From Nemertoderma westbladi (Eukaryota; Xenacoelomorpha; Nemertodermatida; Nemertodermatidae): DNA of 31,725 nucleotides. Of the stretch, positions 10,782 to 19,183 are shown piece after piece (position 1 is the first letter of the stretch; every line of letters begins with the position of its first letter). The stretch lies in assembly GCA_032718475.1 (NCBI GenBank), contig JAUCBJ010005990.1, positions 1-31,725 of the forward strand, given 5' to 3'. The notes under the pieces were generated by a model. That model saw nothing but the letters and a program-made list of their open reading frames with translations, was not told where the DNA came from and did no database searches. Made by a program: the position numbers and the translations under genes.

Positions 10782-11957
10782 TTATTTCCTGGCCGCTGCC
10801 GCTCCTTTGGTCTTGTCTCCCTTCAGGCTCCTAACCCTCGCCGTTACCTCTCTACTAATCCCGGTCGTCGACTCCTTGGGCGCTGGTGTTATTAACTCCT
10901 GGTATCGCTTCGTGGGTGGCCCCTCCGAGTGGCCCTGTTGTCTCCCCCTGGTGGCGTCCCATAGGATCAATTTCATCGCCCGCGGCACATGCTCCGCCAA
11001 GAAATCTCTGAACTCCCCTCTGTTCTGTGGCGTCCACCTGTCCAAATACCTCTGCGTATTTATCACCCCGGCATACGACACCGCCGTCGCTACTTCCTGG
11101 TAGGTAAACGGAAGTCTCCGTTTGATAATCTCCATGTGGGCCTCCTGATTGATATTAAAGAAGCCCCACCGGAACTCCTGGGCCTTCATACGTTGCCGAG
11201 TCATGGCCCTGACGTCGGCCCACTCCTCGAAGATCCTAAACTTCTCTTCGTCGTCCATCCAGTCGCACTGGCGTCCGTAGTGTCCCCGGAAGTTGCACTT
11301 AGAACACCGGTTGTGCAACCGTGGACACGCCCCCATCCTGTGGCTCGACTCGTGGCATTAGAGACAACTAGTCCCTTTCTGGAACCGGTACAAACAGCTC
11401 CTTTCCTGGTGGGTCTGTCTCCCACAGTAATCACAGCCGAGCACCAATGTCTCCCGCCCCACGTTGTCTTTCGTCCCAAGCGATCTCCGCGGTCTGTGGA
11501 GTCGCTGGTAAGCGAACTTCCGGATGTTAGCGTCCCTGTCCACGTCGATCTCTTCGCCCCTCCCGGGCATCGTCTCCCCGAATACTACCCGTGGTGCCGT
11601 ACCCAGTTGCTCGCCCAACCTGATGGTGCTCCCCGCGAAATCCATCGCCGGCTCCTCATGCACCCAGGCCCGCTTGCCGGGTCTATCCCAGAAGGCTCTC
11701 GCCCTACTGGCCGTCACCACCCTCCCGCCAACCCAGTCCGTGTCCGAGTGGCCGATCCTCCCGATGGGCGGCATCTCTCCGCTTTCGTCGTCATCCTCGT
11801 CCTCCTCTGGGAGTGGCTCCAACCCCGGTATCCCAGTGGACCCACTGTGTCCCTTCCCGCCTTGGCTCTCGCCCGTGACTTTCCATCCTTCCAGCTCCCC
11901 TAGCCTCCTTAGCGGGTGATCGCCCTCGGCGCCCGCTGGTATGGGCGTCGTCTGCAA
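10782..11957 (-). pseudogene. Three-zinc-knuckle (CCHC) protein of LTR element, one in-frame stop
   Basis: One minus-strand frame runs from 11957 to 10782, interrupted only by a TAA at 11358-11360. The N-terminal half is acidic and low-complexity (PLPEEDEDDDESGEM). Three CX2CX4HX4C knuckles follow. Knuckle 1 is CDYCGRQTHQERSC (11394-11435). Knuckle 2 (11325-11366) has the TAA as one of its two residues between the first two Cys. Knuckle 3 is CSKCNFRGHYGRQC (11265-11306). The C-terminal 160 residues are basic and helical-looking (FRIFEEWADVRAMTRQRMKA) with no recognised fold. CCHC arrays usually bind nucleic acid and are typical of gag nucleocapsid. Here the array lies near the 3' end, after the protease, which is the reverse of the normal order. 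The stop could be decay or a readthrough site. Confidence 0.7.
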
Positions 11958-12170
11958 TCCCGATGTCGACTGTTTCGGCTAGAGACTCCCCCGAACTCCC
12001 TGATGACATCCAACGAAGTTCGTCTAAGGCCGCGTGTTCCTCGAAGCCGTAGCTCTGTGCCGTAGCTTCCTCCTCCCTTTCTTCTGCTTCTCTCCTATCC
12101 TGTCTAGCGATTTCTTCCAATCGCTTCGCTTCTCGTCTATCCGCCTCTAGCTGCTCCCATCTCTGACTCG
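11791..12170 (-). pseudogene. Charged coiled-coil segment upstream of zinc-knuckle frame
   Basis: In a third minus frame, about 125 codons starting near 12170 give a Glu/Arg-rich heptad-like stretch (RREAKRLEEIARQDRREAEE). An acidic part (ALDELRWMSSGSSGESLAE) and a basic tail follow. It lies between the exonuclease-like frame (ends 12239) and the zinc-knuckle frame (opens 11957) and overlaps the latter. Such charged coils also occur in the gag frame at 17145-18527. I infer that exonuclease-like region, coil and knuckles were once one polyprotein now split by two frame changes, or are linked by frameshifting or splicing. Confidence 0.45.
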
Positions 12171-12238
12171 CCCTTCAGCCCCGGGTGGTCTACCAGACCC
12201 TCGAAAGCCATCTTGAAGGCTCTTCTGTAGCTTAGGGG

Positions 12239-13246
12239 TCATCCCGATAATAGGAATGCCGTTGGTTCTTCCTCAATAATTACGATCATGAATAGGTTAA
12301 GCAAACCCATCATTATCCAGTCCTCTTGCAGGATATATCGTTTCTGATATACCTTTATCGCTCCTCTTCGGAATTGATACACCTCTTGTTTTCCTAGTCT
12401 CGCTCCCCACGTCAGCGAGTTTGCCAAGTCCGCTCCATACTCCTCTCTGAACTTACTCCAGTCCATTGGTTTGTGACACACGAGCCCCATTACCTGGCCC
12501 ATCGCCACCGCCGCACAATGGCCTGAGTTCTCCACTAGTCCCAACCCGTCTGGTGCTGTCATAGCCATGAAGACCGTCTGCATGTCCAGGAGGCTGGGGG
12601 TGTCCGGACCGATGATTCTCTCCGCATCGTCGCGAATCGCCGATCCCACTTTCGTCGTCGACTTCTCTCTCACTAGGGTTTGTACCGCCTTCGGCAACCG
12701 GTTCAACTTCGGCCCGTCCTTCTTCCCATACGTCCCTAGATCGAATAGGAATATATCCCCATTTGGCGCGGCCAAATGTATGAGTATGGTTCTGGCCGAC
12801 CCTGCCGATCCTCTCCTCGAACCCTTCTCGTCTTCCACGGTCCCCTCATCGTCTAGGACCATGTATCCTCCTCCGTTGACGGACTCTACGAACCTCTTCC
12901 AATCCTTTCTCGGTGGCTCTCTTGCGTACTTCGGAATCCCGAACTTCGCTTCGTCTCCTTTCACCACGTAGTGGAAATGCTCGAAGATCGCATTGTCCAG
13001 CGACGGTGTCCCGTAGGTCCCGACCAGCCGCTGTTCGTGCACCTCCCTGAAATGGTCCTGTAGCGCTCGCGCCTTGTGACCTCTCTCTAACCGCTCGTAG
13101 TATCCCCTCGTCTTCTCTTCCGGATGCCTCTCAGTGAAATCCACCAATATCTCCTTTCTTCCTAACTCTGCCTTTCTCTTTCTGATCAGTTTCCCCGCCA
13201 TTTCGAATTCTCTCACTCGCTCACCTGTAAGGTGGTGCCTTACCAA
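12239..13246 (-). CDS. DEDDy 3'-5' exonuclease-like protein in LTR element
   Basis: An open frame of about 335 codons. The first ATG is near codon 16; the frame is open from about 13285. From residue 128 the layout resembles the RNase D/WRN/EXD1 exonuclease family: YMVLDDEGT (D-x-E, motif I, 132-134), then TILIHLAAPNGDIFLFDLGT, matching the usual 'hydrophobic strand, Gly, strand, Asp' after motif I. KVGSAIRDD (motif II Asp at 206/207) and LLDMQTVFM (221-229) follow. GARLGKQEVYQFRRGAIKVY (281-300) resembles the motif III helix. The Tyr of motif III (Y290) is present, but the Asp expected four residues later is Arg294, so catalysis is doubtful; EXD1-type proteins are known to have lost activity. 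The N-terminal 110 residues are basic and charged. No close relative was recognised; the family call rests on motif order alone. It is unusual cargo for an LTR element. Confidence 0.5.
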   Translation of the reverse strand: MVRHHLTGERVREFEMAGKLIRKRKAELGRKEILVDFTERHPEEKTRGYYERLERGHKARALQDHFREVHEQRLVGTYGTPSLDNAIFEHFHYVVKGDEAKFGIPKYAREPPRKDWKRFVESVNGGGYMVLDDEGTVEDEKGSRRGSAGSARTILIHLAAPNGDIFLFDLGTYGKKDGPKLNRLPKAVQTLVREKSTTKVGSAIRDDAERIIGPDTPSLLDMQTVFMAMTAPDGLGLVENSGHCAAVAMGQVMGLVCHKPMDWSKFREEYGADLANSLTWGARLGKQEVYQFRRGAIKVYQKRYILQEDWIMMGLLNLFMIVIIEEEPTAFLLSG

Positions 13247-13660
13247 GGCGCAATACAGATGAGTGATAAGGTTAGGATGGTTTATTCAATTCGATAATGG
13301 CCTACTTCTCGCAGAATTCTAAGTTATAGCCTAATTTTTACTACTTAATTTATAAAACTAACAAATTGTACTCTAAATTGTAATTTTGTCCGTTACTTTA
13401 ATTATGTTCCAGAATTTTCTTACTACTGTTACCATAATTTGTCTAATTTCTAATTTCTTTATTTTATTTTAATTTAATCATACTATTGTGCTACTACTTC
13501 TGCCAATGGATTATTCTACTTTATAATCTACATTCTGGCCTACTCTTTGGGCTTGTGCAGTACAACAGTATACGTCGCGTGGCCTATACGATTTATCCAG
13601 CTGTACTCATATGCCCCCCTCTCACTGCTCACTACTAACTAATATCTACATTATACATAC
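13247..13660. other. AT-rich spacer in LTR element
   Basis: About 410 bases upstream (coding sense) of the exonuclease-like frame, T-rich on the plus strand. No ORF, hairpin or motif was recognised. A splice acceptor or internal promoter could lie here, but I cannot demonstrate one. Confidence 0.4.
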
Positions 13661-14565
13661 CCTTCTACCATTAGCTCTTGCTAGCCGGTACTATGTACCC
13701 TCTTACTAACTTCTAACTAACTTCTACTAGCCGGTACTACGTACCCTCTAACCTCTAACTCCACTAACTCTTACTAACCGGTACTATGTACCCTCTTACT
13801 AACCTCTGACTCCACTAACTCTTACTAACTGGTACTACGTACCCTCTTACTAACCTCTAACTCTCTCTAACTAACTAACGGTACTACATACCCTCTTACT
13901 AACCTCTAACTCTCTCTAACTAACCAACGGTACTATGTACCCTCTTACTAACCTTGAACTCTCTCTAACTAACTAACGGTACTACGTACCCTCTAACTAC
14001 TAACCTCTAACTCTCTCTAACTAACTAACGGTACTACGTACCCTCTTACTACTAACTCTTACTCTCTCTCAACTAATGGTACTACATACCCTCTTACTAC
14101 TAACTCTTACTAACTAACGGTACTACGTACCCTCTAACCTCTAACTCTACTAACTCTTACTAACTGGTACTATGTACCCTCTTACTAACCTCTGACTCCA
14201 CTAACTCTTACTAACCGGTACTACGTACCCTCTTACTAACCTCTAACTCTCTCTAACTAAATAAAGGTACTACGTACCCTCTTACTAACCTCTAACTCTC
14301 TCTAACTAACTAACTAACTAACTAACTAACGGTACTACGTACCCTCTTACTAACCTCTAACTCTCTCTAACTAACTAACGGTACTATGTACCCTCTAACT
14401 ACTAACCTCTAACTCTCTCTAACTAACTAACGGTACTACGTACCCTCTTACTACTAACTCTTACTCTCTCTCAACTAACGGTACTACGTACCCTCTTACT
14501 ACTAACTCTTACTAACTAACTAACGGTACTATGTACCTTCTAACTACTAACTAACTAACTTCCAT
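13661..14565. repeat. Approximately 49-bp satellite with GTAC cores inside LTR element
   Basis: About 18 copies of a unit of 40-66 bp, most often 49. Each has the near-palindrome GGTACTACGTACC (variants ACTATGTACC and ACTACATACC), then CTCTTACTAACCTCTAA and a variable number of CTAA steps. Length variation is mostly in the CTAA run, for example an expanded (CTAA)n at about 14300-14330. The array separates the protease frame from the exonuclease-like frame. Confidence 0.93.
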
Positions 14566-14743
14566 CTGCCTACTTACTCTTTCTTTATTTATTTATTATT
14601 TTTTTTATTTTATGTGTGGGAAGGGCGTCTCGCCCTCAATCCCACCCCCCACAGTCCAAAACTTGGACGACTAAAAGCTACTCGTCTAAGGTGCTTCCTC
14701 TAGTAGGTAATACTCCTACCGCACCTCTACGGATCCAACTCTT

Positions 14744-16165
14744 TTATCTTCGTCCCCCTTTAGTCCAACTTATTGGACGACTCAGCGACCTAAGGGGTGA
14801 TTCTTCCAGCAGGCAACTCTCCCACTGCCCCCCTGTAGGTCCTCTAACTCTTCGCCCCACTCTCCTTGTCAATTCCAACTCTCTTGGAATTGACCTTCCC
14901 TTCTCTCCTGTCCTTAAATTTGGAAAGTGCTGCCTTCTCTCTGTGTCTCTGATCTCCTCGTGGTCGTCCCTTGGCGGCAGAGTGCCACCCTTCAACTTGT
15001 CGTTCGGCGGTATAATGCCGCCCCTGATGTCATCCTTAATCTTAGATGCAACCTCTGCTGGCCTCCCCCTTAATATGTGCGCTGGCATTAAAGGCCTCGA
15101 CGACCCCCGTTCGTCCTTCGGTATACACGATGTCTGCCCATGTAATGCCCCCTCGCATTCTGTCAGTCCCGCGTGCATATGCAACACGCCTCCTTCTACT
15201 TTCCTGGCTCCTTTATTATGTTTACTCATGGGCTTCTCTGCCCCTGGTCTAATCCTCTCACATCTTCTCCCTTTCCATCTTGTCTTCTTACTCGGCCTCT
15301 CCCTCTTCAGTATGCCTCTCAACTGGACCGGCGTCTCTTCCGGACACTCCTCTGGACACTCCTCCGGACACTCCTCCGGACATCTCGCTGTCCACTCCTC
15401 TCCATCACCATACCAATACTTGTCAGGAACGTCCTTGTTCCATCCCATCGCTTCTAGGTCTTCTGCATCCAAGCCATTCTCCTCCGCCCACTCTCTTGGT
15501 GTTGCTTCCACTTCTAGCTGTCTCCCCCTATCGCCCGTCTCTAATTTCTCTTCTACCTCCTCAACAGTCCCTGCCACCATGCACCCTGAACTCTCAGACA
15601 CATGGAATGGTATATTGGTTTTGATTGGGCCAGTTAGCGTCCACCCGAATGGTGTTAAAATCGCCACCGGGTCACACTGCTTGTCTTCGCCGAAGACCGT
15701 CTGCATTCTCCCGTGGGCCGTCGGGCAGTCCATTCCTACTATAATGGATACCTTCCTAACATCCACCTCTGGGATTGAGAAGTCGATACTGTCCAGGAAT
15801 TTATATTGTTCGACCTCGATGTTGGTTGGTCGCCTGGTGTTGATATTTATCGACTCTATCACCTGGACGGGGTCGATGGTCGCCCCGTAGTCGCATCCTG
15901 GTGCTATCGCTGCTATTCCGCACCGTCCAGTCCTCATCTCCAGTACCTCATCTTTGCTGGAGATGGTTGTTACCGCCATTCTACTTGGCCTCGTTCTCAA
16001 TCCTATCTCTTCGGCCACCCAATCCTCAACCAAGGTGAAGGCTGCACCACTGTCGACCAGCATCAGTGTGGTTACTGATCAATTGCCTTCCCCGTTTATC
16101 CTTACTGGTACTACCCCTAATAGTACCGTTCCTCTCTTCTTCGCCACTATGGTGCTTGTTGCCAT
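14744..16165 (-). pseudogene. BEL/Pao-type aspartic protease of LTR element, one in-frame stop
   Basis: An ATG at 16165 opens a frame with hydrophobic strands (TVLLGVVPVRI). A TGA at 16079-16081 interrupts it, and it continues from the ATG at 16063 for 439 codons. Just after that ATG is MLVDSGAAFTLV, the DSG catalytic motif of retropepsins. About 90 residues on, VSIIVGMD and then ILTPFGWTLTGPI match the pattern of the protease region joined to BEL/Pao polymerases (DUF1758 type: 'IGxD ... GWxLxGP'). The tail is not reverse transcriptase. It has an acidic stretch, four CPEE tetrapeptides (12-bp repeat, about 15340-15388), GILKRERPSKKTRWK and a basic low-complexity end. The enzyme would cleave the element's polyprotein. 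The TGA lies 16 codons' worth of strand before the active site, so without readthrough the product would start at 16063. Confidence 0.7.
15340..15388 (-). repeat. 12-bp repeats encoding CPEE
   Basis: Four tandem copies of a 12-bp unit (plus CTCCGGACACTC) encode Cys-Pro-Glu-Glu in frame within the protease-linked tail. The multiple Cys suggest a redox or metal role, but that is a guess. Confidence 0.85.
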
Positions 16166-16207
16166 CGTCTGACCTTTACTTTGACCGAACTTAATTGGCG
16201 TTTCTTT

Positions 16208-16249
16208 GCATTGGTTGGCTCTATGACCACTCATCACACATCGCGAGCT
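16208..16249 (-). other. Partial zinc knuckle upstream of protease
   Basis: In the protease frame the minus strand encodes CVMSGHRANQC (16208-16240), the CX4HX4C half of a CCHC knuckle. Ser occupies the position of the first Cys, three residues earlier. This is the normal place for a gag nucleocapsid knuckle in BEL/Pao elements, directly before the protease. Upstream, the frame degenerates into stops between about 16303 and 16474. Confidence 0.55.
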
Positions 16250-16471
16250 CGTGCTCGTCGATTGCTCGTCGATCGCACGCCGCTGGGGATACTCGTAATC
16301 CCCCTACTATTCTCCATCGCCGGGTGCTGCGGTTCACCTAATTCGCCCCGCGCATTATCCGCCGACGCCTGTGGGACACTCTTTGCCCCCCTCCTCTCGC
16401 CGCTAATCTCTCATTGTGGGGCTCCTGTAGCCCCCCCCCCACTCGCCACCTATTACTCCACTATCTCTCAC

Positions 16472-17215
16472 TTAACTTCTACACCCCTCTCTAGTCGACA
16501 CACTAACCCTACTGCGGCTGGATCTATTCACCCCCGCCTCTCCCTCTACTACTGTGTGGCCTACCAGGCCCGCCACTTCCTGCCTACTAACTACGTGGCC
16601 TACCAGGCCCTCATTGGGTTGACTTATCCGCGCAACCTCCTGCCTACTAACTACGTGGCCTACCAGGCCCTCCTCGGGTTGACTCAACCCCGCCACTTCC
16701 TGCCTACTGACTACGTGGCCTACCAGGCCCTCCTCGGGTTGACTCAACCCCGCCACTTCCTGCCTACTGACTACATGGCCTACCAGGCTCTCACCTGCCG
16801 GGCCGTCTGCGCCTGCCGCGTTTATATTAATAGCACCATTACCAGTATTACCTGTTAAATCAATTAAATCCTCCAAATCAATTAAATTATTTTGCACGCC
16901 TAAATTAGAAACGGGATTATTTTGTTCGTTCGAAATAGGATTATTTGAATTATTTTGTAAATTCAGATTTAGATTATTTGAATTAGGATTATTCGGATTA
17001 TTTAAATTAGTATTATTATTCGAATTATTTGTATTTAAATTTAAATTACTACTACTAGGTAAAATATTTCCTGCAATAAAGGTTTGGTTAGAATTATCCA
17101 ATACGGTACTATTAATATTAACGTTATCTACTGTATTATTATTATTACCCCCCCCCCCCGCCCGTACTGTCACACCAGTCCTGGGTCTGTCGTTCGGTCC
17201 CTGTAAGTGGGGCAT
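16472..17215 (-). pseudogene. Asn-rich and 20-residue-repeat segment of gag-like region
   Basis: A 247-codon frame. Residues around 24-135 are strongly Asn-rich (NNNNTVDN, NLNLNTNNSNNNTN), a composition associated with prion-like or disordered regions. About four copies of the 20-residue unit GLVGHVVSRQEVAGLSQPEE follow (60-bp DNA period, about 16553-16792), then a basic end. The sequence joins the upstream coiled-coil frame at a run of about ten G (17150-17159, C on the plus strand). The gag frame ends in Gly codons there and this frame reads on from the same Gly codons. A slippage or indel at the run therefore links them. Its base composition differs sharply within 300 bp, from AT-rich Asn codons to GC-rich repeat units. 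Confidence 0.55.
16553..16792 (-). repeat. 60-bp tandem repeat
   Basis: Four units of exactly 60 bp, in frame, encode the VGHVVSRQEV-type peptide. The last two complete units differ by only a few bases. Confidence 0.9.
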
Positions 17216-18527
17216 TAATAAACGTTTCCCTAACTCCCGGCTCCCCGCAAATACTCGAGCCAGCCTCGCTCTCTGACAGCCCCATCTGCACCAGTTCCAG
17301 TCGGTGCTTCTGTTTGGCTTGATATTGAATAAGCCCCTTTAGGCGGGCATGCAAATCATCCCGCACACGCTTCCCCGTTGCCTCTCTCTCCATATCCTCC
17401 CGCGCACTCTGATCGGCTAATTCCGCCTCTCTCGCAACCCTCTTGAGTCGTCTCGCCTCGCGCTCTCTTCGCTCACCTTCCGCCCTCGCCTCGCGCTCTT
17501 TACATTCATTCCGCTCTCTCGCCTCACTCGCCGCCTCGCGCTCTTCTTGCTCCTTCCTTTCTATCCTCCCTATTTCCTAGCACTCCTTAAAGCTTCTCGC
17601 GACCTTCTCGGCCCTCTCTCTGTTCTCTCTAACCAGTTCTTTCTCCTTCTCTAATAACGCACTCCCTTCCTCTAACTGTCTCTCTAATTCTCTCTGGTCT
17701 AGCGCCGCCAGATCGAGCTGACACGCCAGATTTATTTCCATCACCCGTCTTTCTTTTGCGGAGGATGTAGCAGACTTATCGGTTGCGACGGATTCCCGTC
17801 GCCCCTCCGTCCTACTGACTTTCCCCTGCCTCCCGGAATTTTCTCCGACCGACGAGACCGAATCCTCGGGGTTAACCTCGGATTCGCTCTCCTGCGGTCT
17901 CCTCCAACCCACTAATTTGATTCCCCGGGCATCGACTAAGTATGGCCCTATGTACACTACGCTAGGTTCCATACCCCTACATTCCCACAGTTCAAACAGT
18001 TCGGTGGCAACCCCTCTCGCTCTCTCATCGGCTAGTTATCCCTGCCCAAAGCGCACTAAGTAATCAAAATGTTTGTTCGACTCACCTAGCCGCTTCTCTA
18101 GCTTCACCTGGTCTATCTTGGCCCCTTCTTTGGCTTCTCTTAGCTGCTTCCGGGTCGCGGCGTAGGCTCATCGGAGCCGGTCGCTGACCCCGACGTTTCC
18201 TTTATCCCTCCGTGTCCGGCGTCGTACCGGTGGCCCCACCGCCGCCGTTCCGGTGGGCCGTCCATCGCCCTCGGCCTGTGGCTGGCCGGCGACATCGGCA
18301 CGTCGACCGCCGCTGTGTGTCGACTCGTCTCTCTCCCCCCTCGACTCGTCTCTCCCTTCTCTCGACTCGCTCCCTCGTTGTAAACGGCCCCCCTCCATTT
18401 GGATTGCTGGATCGCCTTTGGTCGACGAATCCGGAGTCGTGGGTCGGTACCGTTGCGTCGCGGCCTCGCGGATCATTAGGTCGCCATCCGGGATCCGCGG
18501 CGGTGTCGTCTCTCTTTCTCGACTCAT
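17145..18527 (-). pseudogene. Gag-like coiled-coil frame of LTR element with three in-frame stops
   Basis: One minus frame of about 460 codons runs from the ATG at 18527 to the G run near 17150. It is interrupted by a TGA (18168-18170), a TAA (18036-18038) and a TAG (17577-17579) but no frame change. The N-terminal 120 residues match the gag-like fragment at 71-577. The middle includes a hydrophobic domain-like part (MEPSVVYIGPYLVDARGIKL). From about 17760 onward it is a long Glu/Arg/Lys coiled coil (LDQRELERQLEEGSALLEKE). It occupies the gag position next to the 5' LTR. A capsid fold cannot be shown by eye. Decay by point mutation or programmed readthrough are both possible. Confidence 0.6.
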
Positions 18528-18604
18528 GGTTGGCTGACTGTCGGTTAGAGTTTGGGTTAGAGTTCTTATTACTATCGTATCGGGCAGCTGCTGGTTCTTA
18601 TTAC
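18528..18604 (-). promoter_or_regulatory. Leader and presumed primer-binding region
   Basis: The minus strand next to the 5' LTR reads GTAATAAGAAC, and the same 11 bases recur 32 bp further in (plus 18594-18604 and 18562-18572). There is no TGG start that would pair with a tRNA CCA end. The element may be primed by an internal tRNA region or in another way; this is inference from position. Confidence 0.5.
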
Positions 18605-19183
18605 TGTGACGGGATCCACCGAGGATCCTGGTTTATCTGGTTATCTGATTTACGCGTTCCCCGCCGTGTGTGTATGAAAAAGAGTTCTGGGTTGTTGAGA
18701 GTTATTCTGACTTTGTTGTAAACGATATGTATAAAATGTAGAATATAAGATAAAGTATAAGCACAATTGATAATAAGTGAATGTACCAGTAAAAGCTGAA
18801 TTATGGACGACGGCAGTGAACGGTAATAAAAGTTCCCGTTCTGCCCTAACTAAAACTGACTAACCAAGTGAATGAATTGGCACAACAAATGGTAATATAT
18901 ATTGCACTGGTAGGCCGCATTACATTACTCAGTGGATGCCTCCCCCCCATTGGCTAATAACTCACTTCTCGCCCTCCCATCTCTCTGGGAGTGCTTCCCC
19001 CCGCTACTGTCACTCTCTCCCTCCTGGAGGTGTAACATCTAACCCCCGCTGTGTGTGTTCCTTTGGGGTTTGTCGCCCCTTTTTATTGGGGTGACACGAG
19101 GTTGATTGGTAATCAAACTCGTGCTCCCAATATTGCTTAAAGCCAACTTTGTGGGGTGGCTAGCGGAATTGAATACGCTAACA
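18605..19183 (-). repeat. 5' LTR (579 bp)
   Basis: Direct repeat of 9461-10038 with about 19 differences, mostly transitions and one 1-bp indel. It carries the same internal hairpin (19095-19123, one mismatch) and the AATAAA on the minus strand. AATCA directly beyond it (19184-19188) is the second TSD copy. Confidence 0.93.

Larger units (their letters stand above)
9461..19183 (-). mobile_element. Complete LTR retroelement without visible RT or integrase (BEL/Pao-like protease)
   Basis: Two direct repeats of 578 and 579 bp bound 8.6 kb of internal DNA. Each begins TGT and ends ACA on both readings, and the exact 5-bp AATCA duplication lies outside them. Alignment by eye shows about 19 differences, roughly 97% identity, so the insertion is not very recent. 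The coding direction is minus, shown by the gag-like start next to the 18605 LTR and the purine tract GGAGGGGAG next to the 10038 LTR. The interior is GC-richer than its surroundings. It encodes a gag-like coiled coil, an Asn-rich segment, a protease of the type associated with BEL/Pao pol (DUF1758-like), an exonuclease-like region and a three-knuckle protein. I looked for YXDD-type palm motifs, RNase H and integrase HHCC/DDE signatures and found none. I infer a non-autonomous element that relies on RT and integrase from a partner. Confidence 0.85.

Noticed and set aside
10126-11919. Plus-strand open frames of 131-304 codons within the LTR element
   Set aside because: They are antisense to the zinc-knuckle frame and to the pyrimidine-rich 3' region, have no domains, and the element's LTR polarity is minus.
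14616-15890. 424-codon plus-strand open frame
   Set aside because: Antisense shadow of the protease frame. Its HSSGHSSGHSSG repeat is the complement of the CPEE repeat.
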